Positions 38,523 through 49,707 of a stretch of DNA of 64,000 bases are shown piece by piece; position 1 is the first letter of the stretch; every line of letters starts with the position of its first letter. A model generated the notes under the pieces. It did not search any database and had not been told where the DNA came from. It worked only from the letters and a program-made list of their open reading frames with translations. This DNA comes from Breviolum minutum Mf 1.05b.01. Its lineage: Eukaryota; Sar; Dinophyceae; Suessiales; Symbiodiniaceae. The position numbers were made by a program, and so were the translations under genes. Location: positions 1 to 64,000 of the forward strand of contig DF241719.1 in the NCBI GenBank assembly GCA_000507305.1. Direction: 5' to 3'.

Positions 38523-40218
38523 CAGCCTCCTTCTCCATCGCCCTGCCCTGCATTTCCTTTTGGTTTTCTCTTTGGGATCTTGGGTGGCCGCTTTGGTGGC
38601 ACATCTTCTCCGTCTTGACTCTCTAGGGAAGCTGCCGCCTTCGGCTTGCCTATGGTCAGCATCTTGCTTTCCAACACATCCAAATCTTTCACATATGCCA
38701 GATTCGCCGAAACCCACGCCGGCGATGCCAGCCTGGTGAAGGGCTGAAGTCCCACACGTTTCCGATTGGATTGCAGAATCTGAAAAGGGGGCTCCTGCTA
38801 GCCAGCCCAAGGTCATCCGACCCTGATCCAAAGCCACTTGCTCGCAAAAGATGAGCACCTTCGCCGCCACACCCATGAGCTCCTCGTTGTTGCTTCCCAC
38901 TCCTGTGGCCCACGCCTCCGCCATCAAAAAGGACACGTACGTGAGAAGTTTGTGCTCCGACAGCGGCATCCGCCGTTCTGCATACCTCCTCATAAGAGAT
39001 GCGTCCACCCGATGACCCTCGAGCCCTAGCTCGCGAGCTGCATTGGTCTGAGCCACCATAGCAATCTTCGGCAAATCCTGCATCGTCTGAATGAAGATGT
39101 CTCGGGCGAGACATCCTCGAACCCCACTGCTCGAACTGCCTCCTCCGCTGGCCCCTCCGTCTAAGGCCCCCAGCACGGGGTCCGCATGCCTGGGGGCAAT
39201 TAGCTTCTGAAGAAGCAGCTGGTTTTGTTGTAGCTGGGTCCACATCATCCGTTGAAAAGGATCGCCACTCTGCAGGGTAGCCAAAGCTCCTGAAGCTTCG
39301 ACCTGTTCCACATCCTCCACTTCTTTCTCGAGCATGGCCAACATGTCGTTGGCATGTTGAGTTTGCTGTGGAGTCTGGTTTCTGCTCTGCTCTGCCTGGC
39401 CGACCCGAGGTGGTGGGCCTGCCAATCTCCTCAACCGAGTCCAATCCACATCTGTCATCTGATTGCTTTGACCCATCGGCCCAAAAAGCGGTGGCGCCTT
39501 TGAAGAAGCACCCACTCTCTGAGGACTTGGCTGGGGTGTCGCGATCGGGATGTGGACAGACTGCTGACGAAGAAGCCGCTCCTCCAACTCCTTGATGCGA
39601 GCCTGAAGGTCCTGCACCTCTTGACTTGGAACTCCACTGGCTTGAGGGGCAGGATGTTCTACGTCTCCACCGTCTGGTACCAACTCGGCACCGGACTCCA
39701 ACTCCTCTCCCGTCAAGTAGTCCTGAGCCTGCTCCTCGGCATGTTTGACCCGATCCAGAGATCGGCTGCACTGACCACCGAAGTTTTTGAAGGCCTGGCC
39801 AACTCGCCGCTGTGCTCGAACCGTAGAGTGGATCCTTCCCGAGGTGCGGTGCCTTTCAAAGCCGACCCGGGACAAAAGTAGCCAACCAAAGCCCAAGGAA
39901 GATCTACGAGAAGGCCTTCTCCTGAACCAAGGGGTCTGCCACGCACTGTCTCGAGCTCCACAGAAACCTCGTGGAATGCAGGGACCTCCGTCTCCGCAAG
40001 GACCGCAAAGGACTGAAGGGCTTCCTCGACCACATCCGACTTGGGCAAGATCACCATGAAGCCACCTTGTCGCACATAGACCAAAAATCCTGCCACCAAA
40101 ACAGAATTGCTTGGCTCGGCATCGTCGTCCAGAGGTAACAAAACTGGGGCCAAAGCTCGGCCGCTGGTTGACCTGTTGGCCAACCCTATATGGCACTCTC
40201 CTGAGAGAGTGCCTTCAT
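38522..40218 (-). pseudogene. Gag-like ORF-C of element 1, frameshifted
   Basis: The ATG at 40218 overlaps the ORF-B stop (ATGA) but reaches TAG after ten codons. Gag-like sequence then runs in another frame (AGFLVYVRQGGFMVI ... LVGYFCPGSALKG, about 40.15-39.80 kb), moves to a third frame (EEQAQDYLTGEELES ... LMAEAWATGVG, about 39.75-38.80 kb) and changes again near 38.79 kb to reach ASPAWVSANLAYVKDLDV and a basic end (KRPPKIPKRKPKG) at 38522. At least three shifts are therefore needed, from mutation or from sequencing indels. The continuous frame 40196-34893 is partly gag, partly shadow and partly pol, and should not be read as one protein. Confidence 0.6.
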
Positions 40219-40838
40219 GGCAACGATGCAACTGGCCAGGGACGACGTGCCCCTGCCAGGTAAGCTTCAGCCTCTGCGTGAGATGCAAAGGCGTGAGAGA
40301 TCGTATCAGGGTGGAAGCCGCGAGAGCTTCCAGTCTCACGGACTCCCGTGAGGTAGATCTCGTAGGATGTAGTCCAATAGCCGTGACTGTTGCCACGTCC
40401 ACGCAGCACAACGTAGTAGGTGTTGCGAAATGGAATGTTGGTGGAGGCCTCCTCCAAAAAGACCCCGTCCAGCCTCCTGCGAGCGATGATGCCCGCCCTG
40501 AAAGCTCGGCCGATCCTGGCCCAAGGTGTCCAATCACGGTGCTGCCCACGCAGCTTTGCAGCAAGGTGGCTGAGGAAAGTCAGCCGTAGACCAGCAAGCT
40601 CGCTGGCAGAGTGAGCTCTGATGGCCCGATGTTCCAAATCCAAAGTGATGCCGTAGGGGTCAACCACTGAATCCACCAAGTCAGCCGGGGCAGCCTCAGC
40701 CGCGGTTGATACCACCTCAAAGTCAGTGGATAGCGAAGGAGTCCCCTCGAGCTGCCGAACCGAAATCGAGATCTCGAGATTGGCCAACCGCAGTGTCACG
40801 GATTCCACACCGTCCCCGCTGACGATCTCTCCGGGCAT
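40215..40838 (-). CDS. ORF-B of element 1, unknown function
   Basis: This 207-residue ORF starts at ATG 40838; an in-frame TTG one codon earlier was not used. The ATG overlaps the ORF-A stop as TGATG, and the TGA overlaps the following ATG as ATGA. The C-terminal half (NIPFRNTYYVVLRG, then SHAFASHAEAEAYLAGA and RRPWP) resembles in layout that of ORF-B in element 2. No catalytic motif is seen. Confidence 0.6.
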   Translation of the reverse strand: MPGEIVSGDGVESVTLRLANLEISISVRQLEGTPSLSTDFEVVSTAAEAAPADLVDSVVDPYGITLDLEHRAIRAHSASELAGLRLTFLSHLAAKLRGQHRDWTPWARIGRAFRAGIIARRRLDGVFLEEASTNIPFRNTYYVVLRGRGNSHGYWTTSYEIYLTGVRETGSSRGFHPDTISHAFASHAEAEAYLAGARRPWPVASLP

Positions 40839-41113
40839 CAACTGTGGCGATTGTATTGGGACAATCGGCCACGCAAATCCACAGGTGCCTCACCAGTGGA
40901 AATGCCAGAAAGCAGCACTCTCACCACCAAAAGGCTCAAGCGCCTGCACTGATTGCTGACCACCACCAAAGTGAGCACCGCACCGCAGCAGCAGCCCAAA
41001 GTGCAGGAACCAACCACCAGCAAGCCTATGGCGCCCCAAGGACAAGAGGTGGGAGACGAAAACAGATGCCGGGCTTCTCTAAGCACCTCCGGCACCAGTA
41101 GGGCCCAACTCAT
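40838..41113 (-). CDS. ORF-A of element 1, small membrane protein
   Basis: The ORF encodes 91 residues from ATG 41113; the frame continues upstream to a GTG at 41143. A hydrophobic, Cys-rich stretch at about residues 26-53 (GAIGLLVVGSCTLGCCCGAV) is a likely membrane segment, and an Arg-containing tail follows. The place and size match ORF-A of element 2, although the sequences have drifted beyond easy alignment. The stop overlaps the next start (TGATG). Confidence 0.5.
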   Translation of the reverse strand: MSWALLVPEVLREARHLFSSPTSCPWGAIGLLVVGSCTLGCCCGAVLTLVVVSNQCRRLSLLVVRVLLSGISTGEAPVDLRGRLSQYNRHS

Positions 41114-41661
41114 GAACTTGATCCCAAAAGAGCTTGCAGCCACTCACATTTCTGTTCCAAGGGATTGGTTGGATATATATACATATATATAATCTATAAT
41201 TCTAAGAAATCTCCAACAGGCCCCACTGAATGGACCCCGAACAAACCTGAGTATCTAATAGTTCTAGTACCTTACCTACGGGTCCGTTGCTAAGGTCCCG
41301 CTTGACTCTTGGTGGAATAATACCTGGTTACTTTTGCAATCTCCGGCTCCAAAGTATAGCTACGGGTAGACCCCAGATCTTTGTCGGTTGATTAGGGGGA
41401 AAACTTCCTTCCAACTGATTTGGGACACCTGACATAAAACAACCAACTTGAAGATGTATGACCTATTAAAATGGTGATTTCTCATCCTTACGTTAGTTTA
41501 CCGGAGGGTAAATTTCTGAAACCCATCCAAATAGACACTTTGGATTGGTCAGTTCAGCCGAAGAGAAACAACTTCAAAACAAAATACTTCATATCCAATG
41601 CCTGGGTGGGAACCAACATAGTTCATGGAGGGAGATTCTTACAATCAAGAATAATAATTCT

Positions 41662-41814
41662 TACCCTCTGGTAAACTAACATAGCAATGGAAAACCACCA
41701 TTTTTTATAGGAGAAACATCTTCAAATGGTGGATCTCCCATTGCTATGTTAGTTATAGGAGAAACATCTTCAAATGGTGGATCTCCCATTGCTATGTTAG
41801 TTTACCAGAGGGTA
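41662..41814. repeat. Hairpin repeat family 1 (MITE-like), with internal 48-bp duplication
   Basis: The termini TACCCTCTGGTAAACTAACA and its inverse are near-perfect for about 28 bases. Inside, a 48-base unit beginning TATAGGAGAAACATC is repeated in tandem from 41706 and 41754, so one arm is doubled. Other copies: 2144-2248, 2634-2740 and about 50212-50335. No ORF is present. Confidence 0.8.
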
Positions 41815-42669
41815 CATTCCATGCATGAACTAAACAACCATAGTTTTACTCAACGTGGGCTCAAATCCTGCTTCTATGTGAACAAGCCTTTAGCACTGGT
41901 GTCATCAGCAAAAGGCTTAATTGAGCAGCAACAAAATTTCACGAAAAAACATGAAATGTTGATTTGATAGAAATCCTGTCGGTCTACCCCCCACCCAGTG
42001 GCAAATAAAAGTTTAGTTCGAAATTCCCGATCCTAAACATGTAATGTCATCCTGGTGGTGACGAGCATCCTGGGTGGGGTATACATATCGAGTATAGAAC
42101 CCTTTAAACACTATGTATACCACCTGGAAAATATACAATGCAACTCCCATGTATTGGTTTTTCATGGCTCCTTACTATTCGCCACCGAACTTGGGCCATC
42201 TACGGAATTTAACGAACGATTTTCCTTTTCGGAATCCAAAGGAATTCCAAAAAACACCACACGAGCCACGAAAAAAACAAAACTTACTTTCCATTGAATC
42301 CTGGTTGTTTCATGATCCTAATAATGGTTTATTTGAATCCCCACAGAACTGGGTAGGATGTCATCCCCTACATACCCGAAACAACCAGGGGCCCTTTTTC
42401 TTTCCATGTATGAAAAAATATGCTCGGCAAAGTAGAAATCATAAGAATCTTCCCAATTTCTTAGCTGTAAAAATTGAAAAGTAATAGTTAAAACCACCAC
42501 CTAATGTTGCTGGAACAAATCCCGCACCACCTCTGATGTATAACACCCTGTAAATAATGGGATAAATTACCAACCTCAACTGGTGGAGGATTTCCTCCAT
42601 CAACAGTAACCCCCACACTTGAGGCTCAAGTTTCGGGGTGAGAAGAAACCCCTCCCCTCCTCCAGATTC

Positions 42670-42730
42670 CTTCAATGATTCGGATTTGCGGGGTGGAACC
42701 AATGGCGAGGCAAATGACGTTGACGAACTT
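42670..42730 (-). CDS. Orphan exon candidate
   Basis: A 61-nt segment, AAG acceptor and GA donor, encodes KFVNVICLAIGSTPQIRIIE. A second open piece lies just upstream at about 42955-43004 (GGLFATRVPAGSDWD). These could belong to the missing 5' half of the MSH6-like gene, but they match no MutS motif that can be recognised. Confidence 0.3.
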
Positions 42731-43591
42731 CTTGCTGTTTTTTGGGTTGTTGGCCTTTTTTGTTTCAAGTGAAACTCCTTGGATGATTACCATTTCCCCC
42801 CCAAAAAAAAAAGACTTGTGTTCTTTATATGAATGAACCAAACCCCTAAACGTATTTCTGGATAAGTGTGTTTTCCCCCCCTGCGGTTGTTTTTCTTTTC
42901 TTGAAGCTGATGTTTTTGTCTTCACAAACTTCGCCCCAGATATCCCCAGAACATCCCAATCAGATCCCGCGGGCACCCGTGTGGCAAAGAGGCCGCCAGC
43001 TATTAAGGTCGCCATGGCGTTGGATTGGCGATGTCGCTTTGGTCGGATGAGGATTGAGTTTCTAAACCAGCACGTCTTGGGTTTTTCTCTCTTTTTGGAG
43101 GGCCGAAGAAAACAAACACTTGAAATTAAAAACAGCAAGTAGGACTTTTTTTTTCGGGCATTTTTCGGGAAAAGATGTGAAAAAATGTTGCTGTCTTTAA
43201 AGAAGTGAGGATTTCATGTACTTTTCCCCTTCAAAAAAATACAAGGTTATGTTGGTGGCGGATGTTATATTAGTGAATGGATCAAAAAGAAACCCAATAG
43301 GAAACCCCAACATTTACTTTTGTCGAAAACTCCATTGAACAACAACAGGGGCGAATTCGGTGGTTTCTCTGGAGAATTGCAATCTCTAAACCTATTGATC
43401 TTATGATACATTTAAAAAAATGAATGGGTGCACAACCCCCCAAATTTAACATAGCCCCTGAAAATTGATGACTGGAAGACGATCCTTTCCTTTTGGGATT
43501 GCCTATCTTTAGGGGCAGAATGTTAAATTTCCGGCGTGTAGTTTTATTCAATGTATCAAGTTCTACACATCTAGGGATCGTATTTCTTCAC

Positions 43592-43646
43592 CTTTTGCCG
43601 CCAACCGCTCGCCCCTTGAGAACTGTGCAGCAGCAAAGAAACCATG
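43592..43646 (-). CDS. Orphan exon candidate
   Basis: A 55-nt segment, AAAG acceptor and GTGAAG donor, encodes HGFFAAAQFSRGERLAAK. It is GC-rich against its flanks. A further possible exon on the same strand near 44.35 kb reads FWWYFARKEAGIVFDRETA, with poorly defined ends. Confidence 0.3.
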
Positions 43647-44857
43647 CTTTGGAAGGATGGCAAGGAAAAGAACTGACACACGAAGTGCCCCTGTTTTTAC
43701 AAAGTTTGGAAACTATAGTTATGATTTTTTAAAAGTTTTGAAGTTGTCCATCCAATCATGGTTCTATGATAGATGCGGTGCCTGAAACTCGGAATCGCTA
43801 AGATTATCATGTTCCCACACTTTTTGGGTGATTGCTCAAGAAACAGTTCCCTCACATACATCGCGTTTGGAAATCAGGCCAAAACCTTGTTAGAGTATCC
43901 CACGATTGACGCCAGGCGCTTTTCATAGATTCAAAATTTTGAACCATCAATGAATCAATAATAGCGCCGGAAGGTCTATCATGAATAATGAATGTAGACT
44001 TCCTCTTGGAAAGGGGATGAATTTCAAGGTTCCTGCGACGTGTCACCCGGTTACAGGAAGTGGTTGGCCTTGTGAGGCCTCATTTCACTACTCTTTGATA
44101 CCTGAGCCACGAAAAAAACCCTTGTGACATTCCATCATACTGGTTGTTTCATAGGGATCCTTATAATGGTTCATTACAACCCCGACATAACTGGGTAGTA
44201 TTATCCCCTATATACCTAAAACAACCAGGGTTATTTTTACTTTCACCTGAAATCCTAAAACACATCACGACTTGTTAAAACCCCATGGCAAAAAGTACAC
44301 CAACCCAACACATCCGGGATTAAGAAAACGTGCCGTTTCACGGTCGAAGACAATCCCGGCTTCTTTCCGAGCGAAATACCACCAAAATGTCCGGTGAGGA
44401 TTTTCCGAGCAGCTAGGACATACTTGAATCCTTAACAAAGTCAATTCGTGGGGGGGGGGGGGGGCAGATTTTCAGAAGGAAAAAAAACTTTCCGAAAATA
44501 CCGTTGCAAATTGGGTTTTTGGGCATTCTCACCCTATGGCTGCCGTGCTGTGCTTGGAGGAGGCCACCCAAATCCCAACAAAAAAGAACTCGACATCTTC
44601 CACCCACACTTGGAGGGTTTGGTTAATAACCAACGTATAAGTTTTTGTCCCTTAACTGGGGGAACCCCTTCCTTACATACCCGAAATTCCATTGCTTTTT
44701 TCAATGGGGCGTTCTTGGATCTGCTTTAGGGAGCTTTTTTTTCGCCTGTTTTCAGGGGCCAAATGAAATGGCTATCGGCTATCAGCTTTAGGGAGGGTAC
44801 CATCTGGAGGGCCTCTTCTGTTTGGAAAAAAAGGAAATGGAATTTTGGACAAATGGA

Positions 44858-44962
44858 TACCCTCCCCAAGTTTAACATGGAACTTAAAAATGATGGTTTC
44901 CAAAGGGAATCTCCTATTCCAGGGTGCCATTTTCAGGTTCCATGTTAAACTTTAGGAGGGTA
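44858..44962. repeat. Hairpin repeat family 6
   Basis: The termini TACCCTCCCCAAGTTTAACA and the inverse TGTTAAACTTTAGGAGGGTA enclose paired AACMTRAAAATGATGG blocks. Other copies: 9806-9907, about 27757-27842 and 4723-4828. Confidence 0.75.
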
Positions 44963-45657
44963 GAAAGAATGGTGATTTGAGTGTTCAAAAGCCTCGTGAC
45001 ATTATACAAGCCTTGTGACATTATATGATATAGTTGTTTCATGACGGGATCCTTATAAAGGCTTCTTAGAATCCCCATTTTTTGGGGTGAATATTTCATC
45101 CCCTGAAAAGAAAGCAAGCAACTAAGGTGAACAATACACAAGCAACATGCACTCAACATGCAATCAATCCATTCAATTCCCACGCCCAACACAAACGCCA
45201 AGTGCTTCGAGTCTTTTCCATGTCCCACATCTTCCCCCTGCAACGTCTCATCTCTCAGAGGCTCGGGGGCTGGTGAAACCCTTCGAAACAACCCCGTGAA
45301 ACATGGTTGTGTTCACAACCCCCGGTTGTGTTGTCATGCGCATTTGTCTCCAACTTTGGGTTTTTGGGGTACAACCCTGAAAAATGACCCGTGTTCCCCG
45401 TGGTTCACGAGAACCACGGGTCACTTTTCGGGGGTGTCCATCCACCCTCAAGGTTTCGGTTCAAATGTTGGGCCCTGCGGTCGCACAGGGCCGGTGAATG
45501 ATGGCAAAACACAGAAACTGCAACTCCAAATCCAAATGTGACGCATCTGGTCGATTGCATTGAAGCTGGTTTCACGAACTAGGAATCGTCAACAGAAAAG
45601 TGAAAGTTTCTCAGGTAATGGTGGAACTTCTGCAAACTCAAACTTCAGAATTTACAC

Positions 45658-45715
45658 GCCCTTCCACAGCCTTCTCGTCCAAGTCGAAGAGAAGACATGC
45701 AACGATGTCAATGAC
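45658..45715 (-). CDS. Orphan exon candidate
   Basis: A 58-nt segment with a CAG|GTC acceptor and a GTGTAA donor encodes VIDIVACLLFDLDEKAVEG. Together with the candidates at 42670, 43592 and about 44.35 kb it suggests a dispersed minus-strand gene between the Methyltransf_FA gene and element 1. No family is recognised. Confidence 0.35.
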
Positions 45716-46382
45716 CTGCCAAGCGCCAGTCACTTTGAATCATGTCTTCCAAAAAATCAATTTCAACCCCCAGGGATGAAAGAGTTTAATCTCTAGGGGG
45801 CACCCCGAGAAATGAGCTAAAAACTTCACACAGACCCTTCACGGGGACACCAGATTCACACAGCCAACGACTAACGACCGAATCCAACGACCGGACCGGC
45901 CTTCGTTCTACCCACGAACTGAAAGGAGGAACTCGCAGGCCTTGATGTAGGAAATCGATTAAGCATTGGACAAATGTAATCCCTTTCCTATAAGACATTC
46001 CAAGATTCCCCTGAATATGGATCCAAACCTTTATACACTTTGCATGTCTCCCAAGATTCTTTATTGTTTCCCATATCTCCATTCTATTTTTGGCATTCGG
46101 GTCCGAAAATCTGTGGCAACAACGCAACCTGCTCCCCAGGCTGAACCAAATGGCTATTTGATGTGAGGATTCTCTGTGAAGCTCGTCTTTTGACAGTCGC
46201 TCATGCTCACACTGTATGCAGGTTGGTGGCTCAGGTAGTGGCTGCTGCGTGTATAACGCTTCGCAGCACTTGGCATGGCGGCATGGAGCTACTCTTAGCA
46301 TTGTCACATGACATAACGATTGGAGCTACGGAAATCGGCTCCAAACATGACATGCGCATCACTGCTTGAAATGCTAGCAATC

Positions 46383-48405
46383 TCATGCTAGCATGCAGAA
46401 GTCCCAGGTGCCGGAAGATCCCCAACCAGTCATCAGGTCCAAGAACTTGCAGCCGTGTTTACCTTTGAACTCCTGCATCAGCGACTCACCAATCGTGGAA
46501 CCTGTGCCCCATCGAACTGTGCCATCATCGTTGCAAGTTGCCCAAAACTCTCTTCCTGGGCTGTGGTGAAGTCTGCATGGATCCTACAAGTGCTGAAGAA
46601 CACAGTAATTGCCACCCAAATGCCTGTATATTCCTACTGCTGACACAATCTCCTCAGGCCCTCTAACTGGAAAGTAGCTGGGGTACAATGGCCTGTCTGA
46701 CCAATCTTGTGTGAGGTGTCATGCCAATCGAAAATACTACAAAAGATTCTACAAAGGATTTTGTGCCCACACTGAAACTAGTTGGTGGTTTCAACCCATT
46801 TGAAAAACATTAGTCAAATTGGATCATTTCCCCAGGTAGGGATAAAAAACATTTGAAACCACCACCCAGTGAAACCAGAGTAAGTGTCCAGCAAGATTGT
46901 TGACATTAGGGGTACGCTTCACCACCTCGTTCCTGCATTGATTGCACTGGCGAATCACGGACTGGCCATTGCCCCAACCTCCGATCACAATCTCGTACAT
47001 GTCCTTTCTGGTGCTCTTGAGGTGAGAGAAGAAGCCCACCTGGGAGGCCCAGCAATGCCCCAACAAACAACAAAAACACATCGCTGATTCTGGGGAGTCC
47101 AGAATAACCTCAAAAAAAAATACAGATGCTCCTTGAGGCCCAGCCACGTGTGCATCATGCTTGGCTTTGACTTTAAACGTCACCTTCTTCTCCGTTCCAA
47201 TTGGAAGCATCCAGTGAGACCCGAGGTAGCGCCTGCTGTCCGGCGTAAAGACTCCTTGGTGACATGCCTTGTTGGACCCCAGCACGCAGAAGTTCCAGTG
47301 GCCGGTGGAGCCCCAACCTGTCCTGACGTCCGCATATGCGCATTCCATGGCCGAAGAGTCGCTCCATTCCTGCTGCATCTGCTGTCCGACCTGGGCCGCT
47401 GCACAACCAATGTGGAGAGGCTGTTCATTCCACAAACGTCAAACATCTTCATATTTACATAGATGTATATTTAAATACCAAAGCAAGTCCAACAATCAAA
47501 TTTCCGACAATATGGAGAGATGAAAAACAGAGGTAGGAAGAGTCAGAGAGAAGAGAAAAGCAGAACAAAGAACGGGTCAGAAGAGAGAAGAGACACCTTT
47601 GGGAAATGTTAGGATCGGACCTCCACATTCAACAATAAAAACCATTGACACCCCCCGGTGGGCTACCTAAGCCAAGTCGCCACCAGTCCAGTTCCCCATT
47701 GGATTTTGCCTTTCTCACAGGTGGCCCAGAATTCCTTCTCCTGTGACAATGCTCCGTTGAAGCCTTTCTTTCTCAACTCGTGCCTGTTGTGACACCTCAG
47801 GGTGGTTTGCCATTTCATCACCTGAAACGTTGCCCTAAAAATTGGGTTGAAACCCGGGACCTACATCACCCAAGGGACAAACAAACGCTACCTTAGTCCT
47901 TTTTTAGGGTTGGCAATTTTCCCATGGTAACGGGGTTGGTCCTTATGGTGGAGTTACCCCGCACCTGTTCCTGGTGCATTTGCGGATCCAGGAGATTCTA
48001 TCTCCGGCGCCTCCGATCACAATTTCATACCTGTTGCCCAGCTCTTTCTTGGAGTTGAAGAAGCCTGGGTCGTGGTGTCCGTGAAAAACGCAACGACCCC
48101 CAACAACGACGATGAGAACGAACCCTAGTTTTCATGAGGTAAACACAACGTAAACCATGGTGTCAAATTTCAAGATGGCCGTGATGAAAACGTGAAAAGA
48201 GGTATTTTGTCGCCCATGCCATATTATTATATCACTCGTGTTTTTGACGCTCGGTTTCCTTGTTAATCCTAGTTGTGTGGGTAACAAGCAAACCGTCTAA
48301 ACGACATCCAAGTAACTAACGTGAGCATCATTCTTGGACTTCACAGTGAAAGCCACCTGCTTTTTATCACCATCTGCCAATTTCCAATGATCTCCGGTGT
48401 ACTTC
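46383..48405 (-). CDS. Protein with two tandem Methyltransf_FA-like modules (3' part of gene)
   Basis: Six exons: 48321-48405, 47965-48064, 47681-47795 (GC donor), 47148-47390, 46926-47039 and 46383-46583, ending in TGA. Module 1 reads GDHWKLADGDKKQVAFTV ... KNDAH, RYEIVIGGAGDRISWIRK, EFWATCEKGKIQWGTG. Module 2 reads GSHWMLPIGTEKKVTFKV ... KHDAH, MYEIVIGGWGNGQSVIRQ, EFWATCNDDGTVRWGTG. The pattern KxxxDAH / YEIVIGGWGNxxSVIR / FWxxxxxGxxxxGxG is that of the Methyltransf_FA domain (first named from crustacean farnesoic acid O-methyltransferase). No enzymatic activity should be assumed; the family is often extracellular or lectin-like. Both modules are followed by TGWGSxGxW. The junction 48321 to 48064 is out of phase, so a missed microexon or a frameshift is present. 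The 5' end is not found. Confidence 0.75.
46777..46869. repeat. Hairpin repeat family 10
   Basis: The start ACTAGTTGGTGGTTTCAACC pairs with TTTGAAACCACCACC. Other copies: 21170-21280, 22231-22330, about 50445-50525 and 51279-51380. It lies in the last intron of the Methyltransf_FA gene. Confidence 0.7.
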
Positions 48406-48593
48406 CTGACTTGCAGTCAAGCATTGAACACAAACAAAGGTCAGAAGTAAACCAGAAACAAAGAAATGAAATAATTCAGAAAGCCAAATGGCAAAGCAAT
48501 AAGAACTTGCACTTACTACCACATATGCTGGAGGATCATATCTTTGATTCCTTTCCAAAAAAATGTAGAGCTCAAATTGTAAACGGAAACAAT

Positions 48594-48759
48594 TTAACAG
48601 CCATTCTGCAGCCTCAGCTTCGCGTTGTTTGGAGTGTTTGCTTCATAGCACACCTTTTGAATATTTGGGCCTGGGGTGCAGAGCTCTGCTGTGAGGCAAT
48701 TACCATCCACTTCTTTGCACTGAGCATAGCGCGAGCCCACTTTCACGTACTTCCTCGGG
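48594..48759 (-). CDS. Cys-rich terminal exon, unknown gene
   Basis: After an AG acceptor at 48761-48760 a frame runs 54 codons to TAA at 48594. It reads PRKYVKVGSRYAQCKEVDGN, then four more cysteines (NCLTAELC, IQKVCYEA, LQNGC). The spaced cysteines and clean stop suggest the end of a secreted or extracellular protein. It lies about 190 bases upstream of the first Methyltransf_FA exon and could belong to the gene before it. An overlapping frame is also open here, so the reading is not certain. Confidence 0.35.
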
Positions 48760-49707
48760 CTTGAGTGAAAGGGTGCTTAGATGTCCCAGGAAGTTTGTAA
48801 ATGGTTAGTAAGTGGGTTATAACCCAAATATATACCCTACTAGTATTTATAAGTAGGTGATACATAAGCCATTGATCCGATCACCATTGATCCGATCACT
48901 TCCGTCCCGGGACATCTAGGTGGATCCAAGGTTAACACCTTCAACTTGGGCTTTTTTGTCTGGAAAAAATGCTTGTAATTTAACATTTTGGTTGAATCAA
49001 CTAATGGTTTGGCTTTGGTGGTTTGGGATTCTGATTGGATTCCCTTATCATAAGGGGTGGAGTGATTCTTATGGGTAAGCCCGATTGACAAATCCCAAAT
49101 CACCTTTTGCCCCAAATAATTTTCTCGCAAATCATTGAGGTGGGTTGCGCATTCTTCATGCACAGGTTGACCTTGTTCTTGTTTTTTAACCTAGGCTTCA
49201 AACCTTTGAGGCTGGACTTCTTAGAGGGCACTTTTGCTTCAAGAAGTGGCGTCTCTGAACCTTCGAAGCATCCATGCTTCTCGGTGATGCAACCCCGAGA
49301 ATTTGACTGCCGTAGCTGCTAAGCTGGTGGTAGTCAGCCTGAATCTTGATAATTTTGGAAGGCTAAACTACCCGAAGGCATCTGTTGAAACAGGTTACTG
49401 TTGAAACAGGTTACAGGACACCTGTTTCATTGTTTCATGCATTTTGCCTGGAACACGCGCATGGGTCCAACGCATGTGCCACAGGACATGGTCAACAAAC
49501 AATCTCCCCTCGACGAGGTCTGGGAGGGCATCGGCGTTTTTGCAGCATTTCTGCCGCTAAGGAACACCAGTGACTGTCCCCAAGGATCCATCATTTCATA
49601 CAATCCATTACATAATCATACAAAATCAAAAACCCGTATGATGACATTCAAAATAGACATCAGACATCCTTTCACTATGACTTTGATACAATTATATAAA
49701 TATAACC

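Larger units (their letters stand above)
34983..41172 (-). mobile_element. Retroelement 1: relative of element 2, decayed gag, 3' part lost in a gap
   Basis: It has the same ORF order as element 2 (membrane ORF, ORF-B, gag, pol), but the pol protein is only distantly alike and carries its methyltransferase-like domain inside RNase H. Coding sequence is certain from 41113 to 35161. The 28 Ns at 35133-35160 interrupt pol just after the third RNase H acidic residue, and what follows does not resemble the rest of such an element, so the tyrosine recombinase, if it was present, is missing or collapsed. The outer limits are set by (TA)n tracts at 34968-34982 and 41173-41193. It lies on the same strand as the MSH6-like gene, directly upstream of that gene's first recognised exon. 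Confidence 0.8.
41194..46382. other. Repeat-rich region between element 1 and the Methyltransf_FA gene
   Basis: Holds hairpin families 1, 5, 6 and 7, the GGTTGTTT-type hairpins, and the orphan exons listed separately at 42670, 43592 and 45658. 46100-46380 is the 3' flank of the Methyltransf_FA gene; no polyadenylation signal can be asserted. Confidence 0.5.

Noticed and set aside
38689..39771. Minus-strand 360-codon frame in element 1
   Set aside because: Gly/Arg/Ser-rich shadow of gag; the gag-like residues lie in the neighbouring frames.
40336..40564. Upstream part of the 40564-39713 frame
   Set aside because: Shadow of ORF-B of element 1; only the part below 40218 looks like gag.
44447..44463. 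Long G run as a structural (G-quadruplex) site
   Set aside because: A single homopolymer; no spaced G-tract pattern and prone to sequencing error.
48405..48600. Possible upstream exon FELYIFLERNQRYDPPAYVV before a GTAAGT
   Set aside because: Its phase does not match the exon at 48405 and it overlaps the Cys-rich terminal exon in another frame.
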